From: Roseburia sp. AM59-24XD
GTDB lineage: Bacteria > Bacillota > Clostridia > Lachnospirales > Lachnospiraceae
Reading direction: 5' to 3'
DNA length: 64,000 nt
Assembly: GCF_003478445.1 (NCBI RefSeq)
Contig: NZ_QUET01000004.1
Span: 62,001-126,000, forward strand
Below, one piece after another: positions 38,098 to 47,581 of this stretch. Within the stretch, counting starts at the first letter, position 1, and each line of letters opens with the position of its first letter. The position numbers were made by a program, and so were the translations under genes. The notes under the pieces are model-generated. The model had not been told where the DNA came from. It was given only the letters and a program-made list of their open reading frames with translations, and ran no database searches.

Positions 38098-39786
38098 ATG
38101 AAAAAGGCGATTAGTATAGGAATACAGGGATTTTCTGCTTTGAGAGAGCAAGATTGTTTTTTTGTAGATAAGACAAATTTTATAAAAGAATGGTGGGAAA
38201 ACCGGGATGTTGTAACATTAATCACACGTCCGCGGCGTTTTGGTAAGACGTTAAATATGAGTATGCTGGAGTGTTTCTTTTCTAATAAATATGCGAATCG
38301 GGCAGATCTGTTTGAGGGACTTTCTATCTGGCAGGAAGAGGCGTACCGGAAACTGCAGGGATCATATCCGGTAATATTTTTGAGCTTTGCGGCAGTGAAA
38401 GCGGGAAATCTGGAGGATGCCAAAACCCAGATTAAACAGGAGATTGCAAGGTTGTACCGGGAAAACAGGAATCTCATGAAAGAAGATATTTTTGGTGAGG
38501 ATGAGCGTGAACTATATTACCAGACAACAGTAAAGATGGATGATGTTACGGCACAGGATTCTTTGAGAAATCTGTCTGAATGGATGGAACGTTATTACGG
38601 TAAGAAAGTCATCATTCTTTTGGATGAATATGATACACCAATGCAGGAGGCATATGTTCAGGGATACTGGGATGAATTTACAGCTTTCGTGAGAAGCTTG
38701 TTTAATGCATCCTTTAAGACGAATCCTTATTTAGAGCGTGCTATTATGACGGGAATTACGAGAGTTTCCAAGGAGAGTATTTTTTCAGATTTGAATAATT
38801 TACAGGTGATTACAACAACGTCTGATTTATACGCAGACTGCTTTGGATTTACGGAGTCAGAAGTGTTTCATGTGCTCGATGAGTTTGGAATGGGAGATAA
38901 GAAGGATGAAGTGAAACAGTGGTATGATGGCTTTACCTTTGGAGAACATAAGGATATTTATAACCCATGGTCTATTACAAATTATCTGGACAAAAGAAAA
39001 ACCTATCCATATTGGGCTTCGACCAGTTCCAATGGGCTTGTCAGCCGCCTGATCCGAACTGCATCTGCCGATGTGAAGGAGAAGATGGAGGATCTTTTAA
39101 ACGGACGGGAAATTGTTGTAAGTTTTGATGAGCAGATCGTCTATAATCAATTGGATCATAATGAAAATGCAATTTGGAGTCTTTTGCTTGCCAGTGGCTA
39201 TTTGAAGGTGAAACATGTTGATTACCGAGGCATTACAAGAGAACCGTGGTATACGCTGGACATTACAAATATTGAGACCTTGAGTATGTTTACGACAATG
39301 TTTCAGGATTGGTTTCAAAATCAGGATGCGAACTATGGTTATTTTATGAAAGCTCTGATTAACGGTGACTTGGAGGCAATGAATTATTATATGAACAAGG
39401 TTGCTCTTGCCACATTCAGTTATTTTGATGTGGGAAGCGGAAATGGGAGTGATCCGGAACCGGAGCGTTTTTATCATGGCTTTGTGCTTGGACTCATTGC
39501 AGAGCGTGCAGGGATCTATGAGATACGTTCTAATCGGGAGAGCGGATTTGGAAGGTATGATATTATGATGATTCCGCAGGAGCGTGAGAAATATCCGGCG
39601 ATCATTATTGAATTTAAGGTGTGCAGCCGGATGAAAAAGGAGACTCTGGAAGAAGCGGTTCAGTCTGCGTTGGATCAGATAGTTGACAAAAACTATGATG
39701 CAGAACTGTTATCACAGGGAATTGCGGCAGATAGGATCCGTCATTACGGCTTTGCCTTTGAAGGAAAAAGAGTTTTGATCGGGTAG
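38098..39786 (+). CDS. AAA-ATPase-like protein with C-terminal PD-(D/E)XK nuclease (DUF1703 type)
   Basis: A 562-residue protein of the large AAA-ATPase_like (PF09820) plus PD-(D/E)XK (PF08011) family that occurs in many copies in gut Firmicutes and Bacteroidetes. It opens with the hallmark GIQGFSALREQDCFFVDKT, has Walker A LITRPRRFGKTLNMSML and Walker B KVIILLDEYDTPMQEAY, then the nuclease core RYDIMMIPQ and AIIIEFKVC (D...ExK). The role is unproven; links to mobile elements or defence have been proposed. ATG at 38098 has AGGTGAG 6 bp before it. Near-identical 20-bp repeats lie at both ends of the unit, the right one overlapping its own stop codon. Confidence 0.88.
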   Translation: MKKAISIGIQGFSALREQDCFFVDKTNFIKEWWENRDVVTLITRPRRFGKTLNMSMLECFFSNKYANRADLFEGLSIWQEEAYRKLQGSYPVIFLSFAAVKAGNLEDAKTQIKQEIARLYRENRNLMKEDIFGEDERELYYQTTVKMDDVTAQDSLRNLSEWMERYYGKKVIILLDEYDTPMQEAYVQGYWDEFTAFVRSLFNASFKTNPYLERAIMTGITRVSKESIFSDLNNLQVITTTSDLYADCFGFTESEVFHVLDEFGMGDKKDEVKQWYDGFTFGEHKDIYNPWSITNYLDKRKTYPYWASTSSNGLVSRLIRTASADVKEKMEDLLNGREIVVSFDEQIVYNQLDHNENAIWSLLLASGYLKVKHVDYRGITREPWYTLDITNIETLSMFTTMFQDWFQNQDANYGYFMKALINGDLEAMNYYMNKVALATFSYFDVGSGNGSDPEPERFYHGFVLGLIAERAGIYEIRSNRESGFGRYDIMMIPQEREKYPAIIIEFKVCSRMKKETLEEAVQSALDQIVDKNYDAELLSQGIAADRIRHYGFAFEGKRVLIG

Positions 39787-39797
39787 GAAAAGCACAG
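39778..39797 (+). repeat. Right direct repeat flanking the AAA/PD-(D/E)XK gene
   Basis: ATCGGGTAGGAAAAGCACAG. Bases 1-9 are the last codons and the TAG stop of the gene, so the left copy may be the tail of a lost sister gene. Confidence 0.7.
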
Positions 39798-39850
39798 ACA
39801 TCTTCCCTCGCGCATAGGATAGAAGGAAAGCGTGAAAGAGGTATGTCATT

Positions 39851-40480
39851 ATGCAGTCTTTTCCACAGCCTCCCAGCGCAAAAGAGGAAAGAGAGTATCT
39901 GAAAAGGTGCCGGGCGGGAGATAAGGATGCGAGGAATGCTCTGATCGAGCGCAATCTGCGTCTGGTCGCATATATCGCCAAAAAGTATGCCTCGATGGAT
40001 CGGGACATGGAAGATCTTATTTCCATAGGAACGATCGGTCTGATCAAGGCGGTGGATTCGTTTGATGAATCCAAGGGGATACGGCTTGCCAGCTATGCCT
40101 CCAGATGCGTTGAGAATGAATTGCTGATGAACTTCCGGGCAAGGAAGAAAACAGCAAGAGATGTGTATCTTTATGACACGATCGGATCTGATAAGGAAGG
40201 CAACGAGATCAGTCTGATCGATATTATTGAATATGAGGACGAGGATATTCCGGAACGGCTGACAAGAGAACAGCATTTGCGGAAATTAAAGGGGTTTATG
40301 AATGAAGTTCTGACGAAGCGGGAGAGGGAGATCCTGGGACTTCGCTATGGACTGGATGGGCAGAGGGAGTGGACGCAGAGAGAGGTGGCACAGCGCTATG
40401 GCATTTCCAGATCTTATGTGTCCCGTATCGAAAAAAAGGCGCTTCTCAAATTAAATCAGTGTTATCAGGCATTGATGTGA
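39851..40480 (+). CDS. sigK: RNA polymerase sporulation sigma factor SigK
   Basis: A 209-residue sigma-70-family factor that directs late mother-cell transcription during sporulation. Region 2 reads LIERNLRLVAYIAKKYASMDRDMEDLISIGTIGLIKAVDSF and GIRLASYASRCVENELLM, the SigK/SigE hallmark. Region 4 ends in WTQREVAQRYGISRSYVSRIEKKALLKL. The gene is continuous, with no skin element as in Bacillus subtilis, and has only a short N-terminal extension before region 1.2-2, so pro-sequence processing may be limited. It suggests an organism with sporulation genes. AAAGAGG lies 9 bp before the ATG. Confidence 0.93.
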   Translation: MQSFPQPPSAKEEREYLKRCRAGDKDARNALIERNLRLVAYIAKKYASMDRDMEDLISIGTIGLIKAVDSFDESKGIRLASYASRCVENELLMNFRARKKTARDVYLYDTIGSDKEGNEISLIDIIEYEDEDIPERLTREQHLRKLKGFMNEVLTKREREILGLRYGLDGQREWTQREVAQRYGISRSYVSRIEKKALLKLNQCYQALM

Positions 40481-40591
40481 CGGAAGAGAGAATAATTTTG
40501 GATGGTCCTCTTGTGGGGGAAGAATGAATGTGATACACTTATCTCAATTATGTTTTGCAGTTATGTATTGAAGAGAGAAAGGGACAGAAAT

Positions 40592-41563
40592 ATGTATTAC
40601 ATCAGTGAATATAAAGAAGGAGATAAATTTACCGGAATCTATCTGTGTAAGAGCAAGCAGATTCTTAAAACGAAGGCGGGAAAGACCTATTACTCCCTCC
40701 TTCTTCAGGATAAGACAGGAATTATTGACGCAAAGATCTGGGAATTGAATAACGGGATCGCCGATTTTGATTCTATGGATTTTGTCATGACGGACGGAAT
40801 GGTGACATCCTTCCAGGGAGCACGTCAGGTCAATATCCGCCGCCTGCGCAAGGCTGAGGAGGGCGAATACGATCCGGCAGAGTACATACCTTCCTCAAAG
40901 TATGATATCGAGGAAATGTATCAGGAGCTTTGCGGGATCATTGCTTCTTTAAAGGAGCCTCATTTAAAACAGCTTGCCGAGAATACATTCATCAAGGACA
41001 CCGCATTTGTCAAGGAGTTCAAGGTACATTCCGCAGCGAAAGCAGTGCATCACGGCTTCGTGGGCGGACTGCTGCAGCACACACTGGCAGTAACCAGACT
41101 GTGTGATTTTATGGCAGCGAATTATTCGGTATTGGATCGTGATCTTTTGCTGACCGCAGCGATTTTCCACGACTTTGCAAAGGTATATGAGATTTCTAAT
41201 TTCCCGATGAACGATTACACTGACGATGGTCAGCTTCTGGGACACATCTTTATGGGTGCAGAAAAGATCGGACAGAAGATTCAGGAAGTACCGGGATTTC
41301 CACCGGTTCTTGCCTCCGAACTGCGTCACTGTATTCTGTCGCACCATGGAGAGCTTGAGTTTGGCTCGCCGAAGAAGCCAGCTTTGGCAGAGGCGATCGC
41401 TCTAAGCTTTGCGGATAATACCGATGCGAAGCTTGAGACCATCACAGAGATTTACGACAAGGCAGAGCCTACCACAGAGTGGCTTGGTTTCAGCCGTTAT
41501 GTAGATTCCAATGTGCGCCAGAGCTCCGGTTATGTACAGAAAAAGAAAGGAAACAAAATCTGA
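40592..41563 (+). CDS. yhaM: 3'-5' exoribonuclease YhaM
   Basis: A 323-residue protein with an N-terminal OB-fold (FTGIYLCKSKQILKTKAGKTYYSLLLQDKTG) and an HD domain (VHHGFVGGLLQHTLAVTRL, AAIFHDFAKVYE, LRHCILSHHGELEFG), the exact YhaM/CBF1 layout. The enzyme trims RNA and possibly DNA from the 3' end using Mn. The ATG at 40592 has AAAGGGA 8 bp upstream; the longer ORF start at 40502 lacks any. Its stop lies one base before the rlmD ATG, so the two RNA enzymes are cotranslated. Confidence 0.92.
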   Translation: MYYISEYKEGDKFTGIYLCKSKQILKTKAGKTYYSLLLQDKTGIIDAKIWELNNGIADFDSMDFVMTDGMVTSFQGARQVNIRRLRKAEEGEYDPAEYIPSSKYDIEEMYQELCGIIASLKEPHLKQLAENTFIKDTAFVKEFKVHSAAKAVHHGFVGGLLQHTLAVTRLCDFMAANYSVLDRDLLLTAAIFHDFAKVYEISNFPMNDYTDDGQLLGHIFMGAEKIGQKIQEVPGFPPVLASELRHCILSHHGELEFGSPKKPALAEAIALSFADNTDAKLETITEIYDKAEPTTEWLGFSRYVDSNVRQSSGYVQKKKGNKI

Positions 41564-41564
41564 C

Positions 41565-43043
41565 ATGGCATCAAACAAGAACAATCATGATACATGCTCC
41601 GATGGGCAGAAAATGCCACAGCTTGAAAAGGGGCAGGAGATTTCTTTAAAAATAGAAGACATGGGAACAGATGGAGAGGGTATAGGCCGTTTAGACGGTT
41701 ATACCCTTTTTGTCAAGGATGCACTGGAGGGGGATCTGGTACGCGTCAAGATATTAAAGACCAAGAAGCGGTACGGATATGCCAGACTTCTGGAGGTGAT
41801 CGAACCGTCACCGTGGCGTGTCACGCCAAAGTGTGACTGCGCCCGTGCATGTGGTGGCTGTCAGCTCCAGCACTGCAGCTATGAAAAGCAGCTTATCTGG
41901 AAAGAGAAAAAGGTACGGGACTGCCTGCAGCGGATCGGCGGCTTTGCGGAGATTCCGATGGAGCCGATCATGGGAATGGACAAGCCATATCATTACCGCA
42001 ACAAAGCGCAGTTTCCGGTAGGTTATGACAAAGAAGGCAATCTGGTCACAGGATTTTATGCGGGACGTACTCATTCCATCATACCAAACACCGACTGTGC
42101 CATTCAGCATCCGTGTAATCATGCGATTCTGGAAACCGTTCTCTCCTTTATGAAAACGTATCATATAACCGCATACAGTGAAAAGACACATACAGGACTG
42201 GTGCGCCATATATTGACAAGGGTTGGTAAATATACCGGCGAAGTCATGGTGTGCCTGATCATCAACGGAAATAAGCTTCCTCATTCAGAAAAGCTGGTAG
42301 AATCCCTTCTTTCCTGTCCGATAAATGGGACAGAAGAGGGCGGCGCAGAAGAAAATGTATTGTATGATAACTGCCAGATAAAAAGCATCTGCCTGAATAT
42401 CAATCAGGAGAAAACAAACCGGATACTTGGAAATAAGATTGTCCCATTATATGGACAGACCTATATTGAGGACAAGATAGGAGATATCACTTACCGCATT
42501 TCACCACTGTCCTTTTATCAGGTAAATCCGGAGCAGACACACAAGCTTTACACAACTGCACTCGAATACGCAGATCTTCAAGGGGACGAGGTCGTGTGGG
42601 ATCTGTACTGCGGCATCGGAACAATCTCTCTGTTTCTTGCGCAGAAGGCAGCAAAGGTCTGCGGTGTCGAGATCGTCCCACAGGCAATCGAGGATGCCAG
42701 AGACAATGCAAGGCGTAACGGCTTTACCAATGCGGAATTCTTCGTGGGCGCCGCTGAGGATGTTGTGCCGGAGCAGTACGAGAAGAGTGGCGGCGCACTG
42801 CGGGCAGATGTGGTGACAATTGATCCTCCGCGGAAGGGCTGTGACGAGAAGCTGCTTCGCACCGTGGTTCAGATGGAGCCGGAGAAGATTGTGTATGTAA
42901 GCTGTGATCCTGCAACGCTCGCAAGAGATCTGAAGTATCTGTGCGGGGAGGGGTATGAGCTGAAGAGAGTGCGAGCCTGTGACATGTTTGGACATAGCGG
43001 GCATGTGGAGACGGTGGTAGGACTACAACGCAAAAGTATGTAG
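41565..43043 (+). CDS. rlmD: 23S rRNA (uracil-5-)-methyltransferase, RlmD/RumA family
   Basis: A 492-residue enzyme. An N-terminal TRAM domain (GQEISLKIEDMGTDGEGIGR) precedes the iron-sulfur cysteines CDCARACGGCQLQHC, the SAM-binding VWDLYCGIGTISLFLAQ, IDPPRKGCDEKLL and the catalytic cysteine in VYVSCDPATLARD, with DMFGHSGHVETV at the end. It makes 5-methyluridine in 23S rRNA; in Firmicutes one enzyme may serve two sites. A low-homology insert occurs at about residues 255-270. The start at 41565 follows the yhaM stop and has AAAGGA upstream. Confidence 0.93.
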   Translation: MASNKNNHDTCSDGQKMPQLEKGQEISLKIEDMGTDGEGIGRLDGYTLFVKDALEGDLVRVKILKTKKRYGYARLLEVIEPSPWRVTPKCDCARACGGCQLQHCSYEKQLIWKEKKVRDCLQRIGGFAEIPMEPIMGMDKPYHYRNKAQFPVGYDKEGNLVTGFYAGRTHSIIPNTDCAIQHPCNHAILETVLSFMKTYHITAYSEKTHTGLVRHILTRVGKYTGEVMVCLIINGNKLPHSEKLVESLLSCPINGTEEGGAEENVLYDNCQIKSICLNINQEKTNRILGNKIVPLYGQTYIEDKIGDITYRISPLSFYQVNPEQTHKLYTTALEYADLQGDEVVWDLYCGIGTISLFLAQKAAKVCGVEIVPQAIEDARDNARRNGFTNAEFFVGAAEDVVPEQYEKSGGALRADVVTIDPPRKGCDEKLLRTVVQMEPEKIVYVSCDPATLARDLKYLCGEGYELKRVRACDMFGHSGHVETVVGLQRKSM

Positions 43044-43208
43044 AAATCCTTGAATTTACGCACTTTACAGAGTTTTGGACTTTTAATGAAGTTGGTGCAA
43101 ATCATAAAGAAAAAGTACAAGTTCGTAAAGTGGAGGTGTCTGTGGTACTTGACCTGGATACTTGAAACACAATTTTGTATATAAAAGTGAATAGAGATCA
43201 TCAGCATC

Positions 43209-43370
43209 ATGATGGCGATAATGAGTACAGCTATCGCAATCTACTTTGGAGAATGGATAAAAGTTGTCATTCCGTTAAATCTCATTGCACTGTTACTACT
43301 TGTGCAAGTGGTCTATATTGGAATTCGATGCTATGTGAAAGACTGGCAGGAAGAACGGGGATATTTTTAA
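43209..43370 (+). CDS. 53-residue single-pass membrane protein
   Basis: This small frame begins MMAIMSTAIAIYFGEWIK, continues through a hydrophobic segment (VVIPLNLIALLLLVQVVYIG, residues 19-38) and ends in a charged tail CYVKDWQEERGYF. Positive and negative tail charges and the clean membrane span make translation plausible. The ribosome site is poor (only AGAG 12 bp upstream), which lowers confidence. It lies between rlmD and a perfect bidirectional terminator. The 165 bp between rlmD and this frame hold nothing recognisable. Function unknown. Confidence 0.45.
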   Translation: MMAIMSTAIAIYFGEWIKVVIPLNLIALLLLVQVVYIGIRCYVKDWQEERGYF

Positions 43371-43420
43371 AGTAAAACGGGGGGGTGTATCAGAACATAA
43401 AGAGTATTAGCGTATTCCAT

Positions 43421-43454
43421 AAACAAGAGCAAAACCAGTGTTTTGCTCTTGTTT
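43421..43454. terminator. Perfect bidirectional terminator
   Basis: AAACAAGAGCAAAAC (43421-43435) and its exact complement (43440-43454) form a 15-bp stem with loop CAGT. It can stop transcription from both the small-protein side and the binding-protein gene on the minus strand. Confidence 0.88.
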
Positions 43455-43488
43455 AGTTATCTTATATCATATGCATGTCATCGTAGTA

Positions 43489-44472
43489 TTAGTACTGATC
43501 TACATTTGTTTTATCCACTTTTTCAAATGGAACCCATACATATTTTTGATCATCTGACAAATATTTGATACCTTCCAATGATTGGTTTTGTGCCAAACGA
43601 GCGGCAGCTTTGATCAGATATTCACCCTGTCCGGAGCCGGACTGATAGATCGTAAATGCCATTTTGCCGTCTTTGATGGATTGACAACCGGCATCGGTGG
43701 CATCTACACCAATGACAGGGAGAGTATCAAAGGAAATATGGTTCTCCTCGCACGACTGGACGATTCCAAGTGCCATATCGTCGTTGTTGCATGCTACAAC
43801 ATCGACAGGCTGTCCGGTCTTGAAGAACAAGTTAAAGTATTCTTTTGCCGTGTCTGTTGACCAATCGGCATTGTCCTCGAAGACATAATGGATATTTTTG
43901 CCGGATGCATTTAAGGTATGTTTCAATGCATTTGTTCTTCCTAAAGTAGCGGAATGTGTTTTCTCGCCTTTGAAGATAGCCACATTAATGTCGTTTTTGG
44001 AAGAATATTTATTCAAGATATATTCTGCCTGATATTTTCCGGCTTCTTTCTCATTGGATCCAACGAAGATGTACTTGCCTGCTTCCAATCGCTCCGAATT
44101 AGGGCAGGAGTTAAAGAAAGCGATAGGCAGATCACCTGCAGCTACCTGTAATTGCAGTGCCGTATCTGTATCAACAGGGTTGCAGAGGATGACATCATAA
44201 CCGCTATCTACTGCTTCTTTAATATGTGCTAATTGGTTTTCCAAAGAACCTTGTGCATCTTGCACTGTAAGTTCTGCACCAATTTTTTGAGCCTGTTGTT
44301 TCGCAGCATCAATGATCGTTTGGCGAAAAGTATCAGCCGTAGAGACCGTGAGGTACATTTTGATGCCGGAAGCATTATCACTCTGTGTACTGCCATTGGA
44401 GCAGCCCGTCAGCAAGCCAAGGCAGAGAACCACAGAAAATATTTTTGTCAATAATTTTTTTCTGTATTGCAT
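43489..44472 (-). CDS. Sugar-type (ribose/galactose family) substrate-binding lipoprotein
   Basis: A 327-residue lipoprotein with signal and lipobox LGLLTGCSNG. The mature part is a Peripla_BP_4 fold: KMYLTVSTADTFRQTIIDAA, AHIKEAVDSGYDVILCNPVD, FVGSNEKEAGKYQAEYIL, VVACNNDDMALGIVQSCEE and VIGVDATDAGCQSIKDGKM. These motifs match ribose, galactose or autoinducer-2 binders. ATG at 44472 has GAGGA 6 bp before it. No ABC permease or ATPase is nearby; instead a chemoreceptor gene lies 31 bp upstream on the same strand, so the protein may feed a ligand to the receptor rather than to a transporter. Confidence 0.85.
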   Translation of the reverse strand: MQYRKKLLTKIFSVVLCLGLLTGCSNGSTQSDNASGIKMYLTVSTADTFRQTIIDAAKQQAQKIGAELTVQDAQGSLENQLAHIKEAVDSGYDVILCNPVDTDTALQLQVAAGDLPIAFFNSCPNSERLEAGKYIFVGSNEKEAGKYQAEYILNKYSSKNDINVAIFKGEKTHSATLGRTNALKHTLNASGKNIHYVFEDNADWSTDTAKEYFNLFFKTGQPVDVVACNNDDMALGIVQSCEENHISFDTLPVIGVDATDAGCQSIKDGKMAFTIYQSGSGQGEYLIKAAARLAQNQSLEGIKYLSDDQKYVWVPFEKVDKTNVDQY

Positions 44473-44489
44473 AGTTATCCTCATTTCTG

Positions 44490-44501
44490 CGCAAATTTGC
44501 G
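44490..44501. promoter_or_regulatory. 12-bp palindrome between chemoreceptor and binding-protein genes
   Basis: CGCAAATTTGCG is perfectly self-complementary and fills most of the 31-bp gap. It could be an operator or an RNA-level element near the binding-protein ribosome site. Confidence 0.4.
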
Positions 44502-44503
44502 TC

Positions 44504-46530
44504 TTATATTTTGAAACGACCAATATGTTCTTTCAGATTGTCTGCACTCTGTGAAAGTTCTTTGGCACCGTCCATGACAATATTGCTGTTATCAGCAATG
44601 CTGTTTGCCTGTGCCACCATGTTTTCGGAAGTGGCTTGGATTTCCAGTGTGCTGGCTGCCTGTTCTTCGGAAATGGCAGCGACATTTGTTGCTACAGAAT
44701 CTACTTCGCTTACTTTAGTCATCATCTGTTTGATCAAATCTTCCGTTACCTGAATATCGTTAAAGATTTCATCGAAAGTACGCAACGCAGTATTGATCAT
44801 GAGACTGCTGTCATCAATGTTTTTCATACTGTCAGCTGCCTGCTTGATGGTCTCCTGTACAAGACCGGTTACCTCGTTGATCAATTCCACGATGTGACCA
44901 ACGGACTCGGTACTGGTCTGTGCTAACTTACCAATTTCTGTTGCGACAACGGCAAATCCCTTGCCGGCTTCTCCGGCGCGTGCTGCTTCAATCGAAGCGT
45001 TCAGGGAAAGGAGATTCGTCTCATCTGCAATATTACCAATGACGCCTACGATCTTTTCAATTTCCTCAGAAGATTTTCCGACCTTATCGATTGCCTGGTC
45101 TAATTTCCGGATAGAAGAACTGATTGTCTCCATTGCATCATTGACTTGGCGCATATCGTTTTTACCCTGAATGGAAGCGGTGACAGTCTGCTGCATATGT
45201 GACTCTACCTTTGTACTTGTCTGTTTTGTATCAGAAACGACCATAGCAAGTGTTGTGGCATTGTCGGCAATTTCGCTGATAGAGCGGGAAAGCTCATCGA
45301 CGGTGACGTTCAATTCTTGCATGGATTTTGCCTGTACGGATGCGGAATCATACATTCCTACGGACAGGTTGTTGGTCGTGTCTGACTGCTCAGATACTCT
45401 GTCGGAGATTTCGTGGATCTCATACAACATACCCCGAATGGAATCTAGGAAATGCCGGACACTTCTGCCCATATGTCCAATCTCATCACTGCCTTTGACC
45501 TTGACATCAACGGTGAAATCACCATCTGCCATTGTGGTAATTGTCTTAGTAAGTCTGCGTACCGGTTTGACAACCAGATGTATAATTCGTTCGACTAAAA
45601 CGACCAGAACTAAAAGGGCAACGACTGCGATAACGACCATTTTGTACGAAGACTGTTGACATCTGCGTAAATGATCTTGTCCGGAATGTAGGACACCAGT
45701 ACCCAGTTTGTTCCGGAAACGGTTTCAAATCCGGTCAGATTACCATTCAATTCACAAGTGTCATAATCGTTGTCGGAAATCTTCTTTGCTACAGAGGATA
45801 AAAAGGCATCCTTGTTGGATGTATCCAATTTCGTGGACACGAGAGAAGAATCACGATGTGCCAGGATCGTTCCGTCGTTCGTATCGATCAGAAAGGCTGC
45901 GGCATCATTCATTTTGACAAAGGAATTAACGATTACGGCAATTCTCTGAAGAGATACATCTGCAGAGATTACGCGGATCGTGCCGGAACCGTCATTTAAC
46001 AATGCGGAAGCACTGACTTGGTTTGTTCCATCGTCACTTTCGTAAGCACTGCCGTATTTCATATTAATACGGGAAAGTCCTTCCTGGTACCAGGTAGACT
46101 GTGTAACATCATGAAAAGTCTGCTCTGACTTGCTGGCCTTGATGACATTACCTTCCTCATCAGCGACATAAAGTCCGTTTGGATAATTGGCATTATACTC
46201 ATAGTAGGAATCTAACAACTTTTGCAATTCCGCACCGGACGCTTTGGTCTGCTCAATGGTCTGCTTTGCCATAGAAAATGCTGCAAGATTTTCATTTAGC
46301 CATCCGGCAATACTTTCTGACTGATAGCTGATGGAGGAATCCAACAGACTGGTTGCATTGTTGGAAATGATCTTGCCGGAAATTGTGTAGGACAGTAAGA
46401 TCATGACAACGATCAAAATGGTTACAACCGGTACGATGGTTCCAATGATCTTTGTTTTGATTGAAATCTTCGTGTTACTCTTTTTCTTAGAAGGTTTCAA
46501 AGATGTTTCTGTGTTTGCCTTATTTTTCAT
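44504..46530 (-). CDS. Methyl-accepting chemotaxis protein with dCache sensor, frameshifted
   Basis: About 675 residues after repair. Membrane segment 1 is at residues about 29-50 ([21 protein letters not shown]). The extracellular dCache-like domain contains WYQEGL and [13 protein letters not shown]. Membrane segment 2 ([19 protein letters not shown]) leads into a HAMP domain ([25 protein letters not shown]), then the signalling domain with the hairpin tip [38 protein letters not shown]. It controls CheA and thus swimming. The frame breaks near 45641 in an A run just before segment 2 (LRTK joins MVVIAVV). It is the first gene of a two-gene operon with the binding lipoprotein. Confidence 0.87.
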
Positions 46531-46731
46531 AGGCGGTCACCTCTTTTCATAAACTATGGTTTTTCGATAGAAATCTTCTCCACATATTGAGTTGCTATGT
46601 TTGAAAAGTTCCACTTAGATAACTCGAAAATCCGCTTTTTCAAAGCCTGTTATGTGTTTTGAAAGCTAATTTGTTCGTTAATAACCCCGGATAACCAAAT
46701 GCCTGCATTGTGGTCGCTTGGATCTCTCTTA

Positions 46732-46758
46732 GGTATAGTACATTATAACATATATACC
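46732..46758 (-). promoter_or_regulatory. Inverted repeat and TATAAT upstream of the chemoreceptor operon
   Basis: GGTATA (46732-46737) and TATACC (46753-46758) are inverted arms. Between them, read on the minus strand, is TATAAT. It lies about 200 bp before the chemoreceptor start. No good -35 box is visible. The rest of 46531-46829 shows no gene. Confidence 0.3.
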
Positions 46759-46829
46759 ACGAGATTTGTAGATAATTTGCTGTACTGAAGATTGTTGTAA
46801 AACTTTTGATTTTGCTTGACACAATCGGT

Positions 46830-47580
46830 GTCGATAATGCTTCTACAGATGGAAGCCCTGAGAGGATCCTGGAGAAGTATGGAAGTATGGCGATCAGGTG
46901 ACACTGTTGCAAAATGCAGAGAATCTTAGGGGATCCGGTGGATTTAATACAGGGCTCCGGCTTGTGTTGGAAAAGGGTTACTCTTATGCGATGTGTCTGG
47001 ATGATGATGCGATGGTAGATGAACAGGCTATCGCGGAATTGTATACTTATTTGGAGCAACATCCCGATACGGGAATGGCAGGTGCCAGAGTATACCATAC
47101 CCAGATGCCGGAGTATGTGCAGTAGTGCGGGATGAAGATTGATTTGGCGCAGGGCATGGTGCAGACATTATATGCGGATGTGCCGGAGGATGGAACTTTG
47201 CCGGAGGTTGTGGAATGTGACAGTGTGGCAACTTGTGCGGTCATGATACGCACGGAGGCGATCCGAAAGGATCACATCGGGATCATACCGGAAGATAATT
47301 TTATTTATTGGGATGATACGGAATGGGGACATCGGATGCATCTTGCCGGGTATCGGACGGTGACTTTGGCGGCAGCGAAAGCCTTACATCAGATGGGAGC
47401 GAATAACAAAAAAGATGGGAGCGAATAACAAAAGACCAAATACTTTTATAGAATATTATATGTGGAGAAATCGTTTGCATTTCTTTATGAAGTATACACC
47501 GAAGGATCAGTTGGAGCAGATGAGTGTGAACACTTTGGAAATGATCTTTGATGCCATGCTTAATGGCACCAATGTGAAAG
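46830..47580 (+). pseudogene. Decayed family 2 glycosyltransferase (rhamnosyl/galactofuranosyl type)
   Basis: The remnant reads VDNASTDGSPERILEKYG, then in another frame NLRGSGGFNTGLRLVLEKGY, YAMCLDDDAMVDEQAI, VECDSVATCAVMIRTEAI, IYWDDTEWGHRMHLAGYRT and NTFIEYYMWRNRLHFFMKY, in the order of GlfT2-like glycosyltransferases that build cell-surface polysaccharide. Lesions are an 8-bp tandem duplication of AAGTATGG (46875-46890) that shifts the frame, a TAG stop at 47123-47125, and a 22-bp tandem duplication starting AGATGGGAGCG (47391 and 47413). The 5' end and the long C-terminal part of the family are missing. It is clearly inactive, and these lesions are unlike the one-base indels elsewhere. 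Confidence 0.8.
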
Positions 47581-47581
47581 C

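Noticed and set aside
43050..43170. A short basic ORF (about 32 codons) after rlmD
   Set aside because: It has no ribosome site, and an alternative frame over the same bases reads equally well; no family is recognisable.
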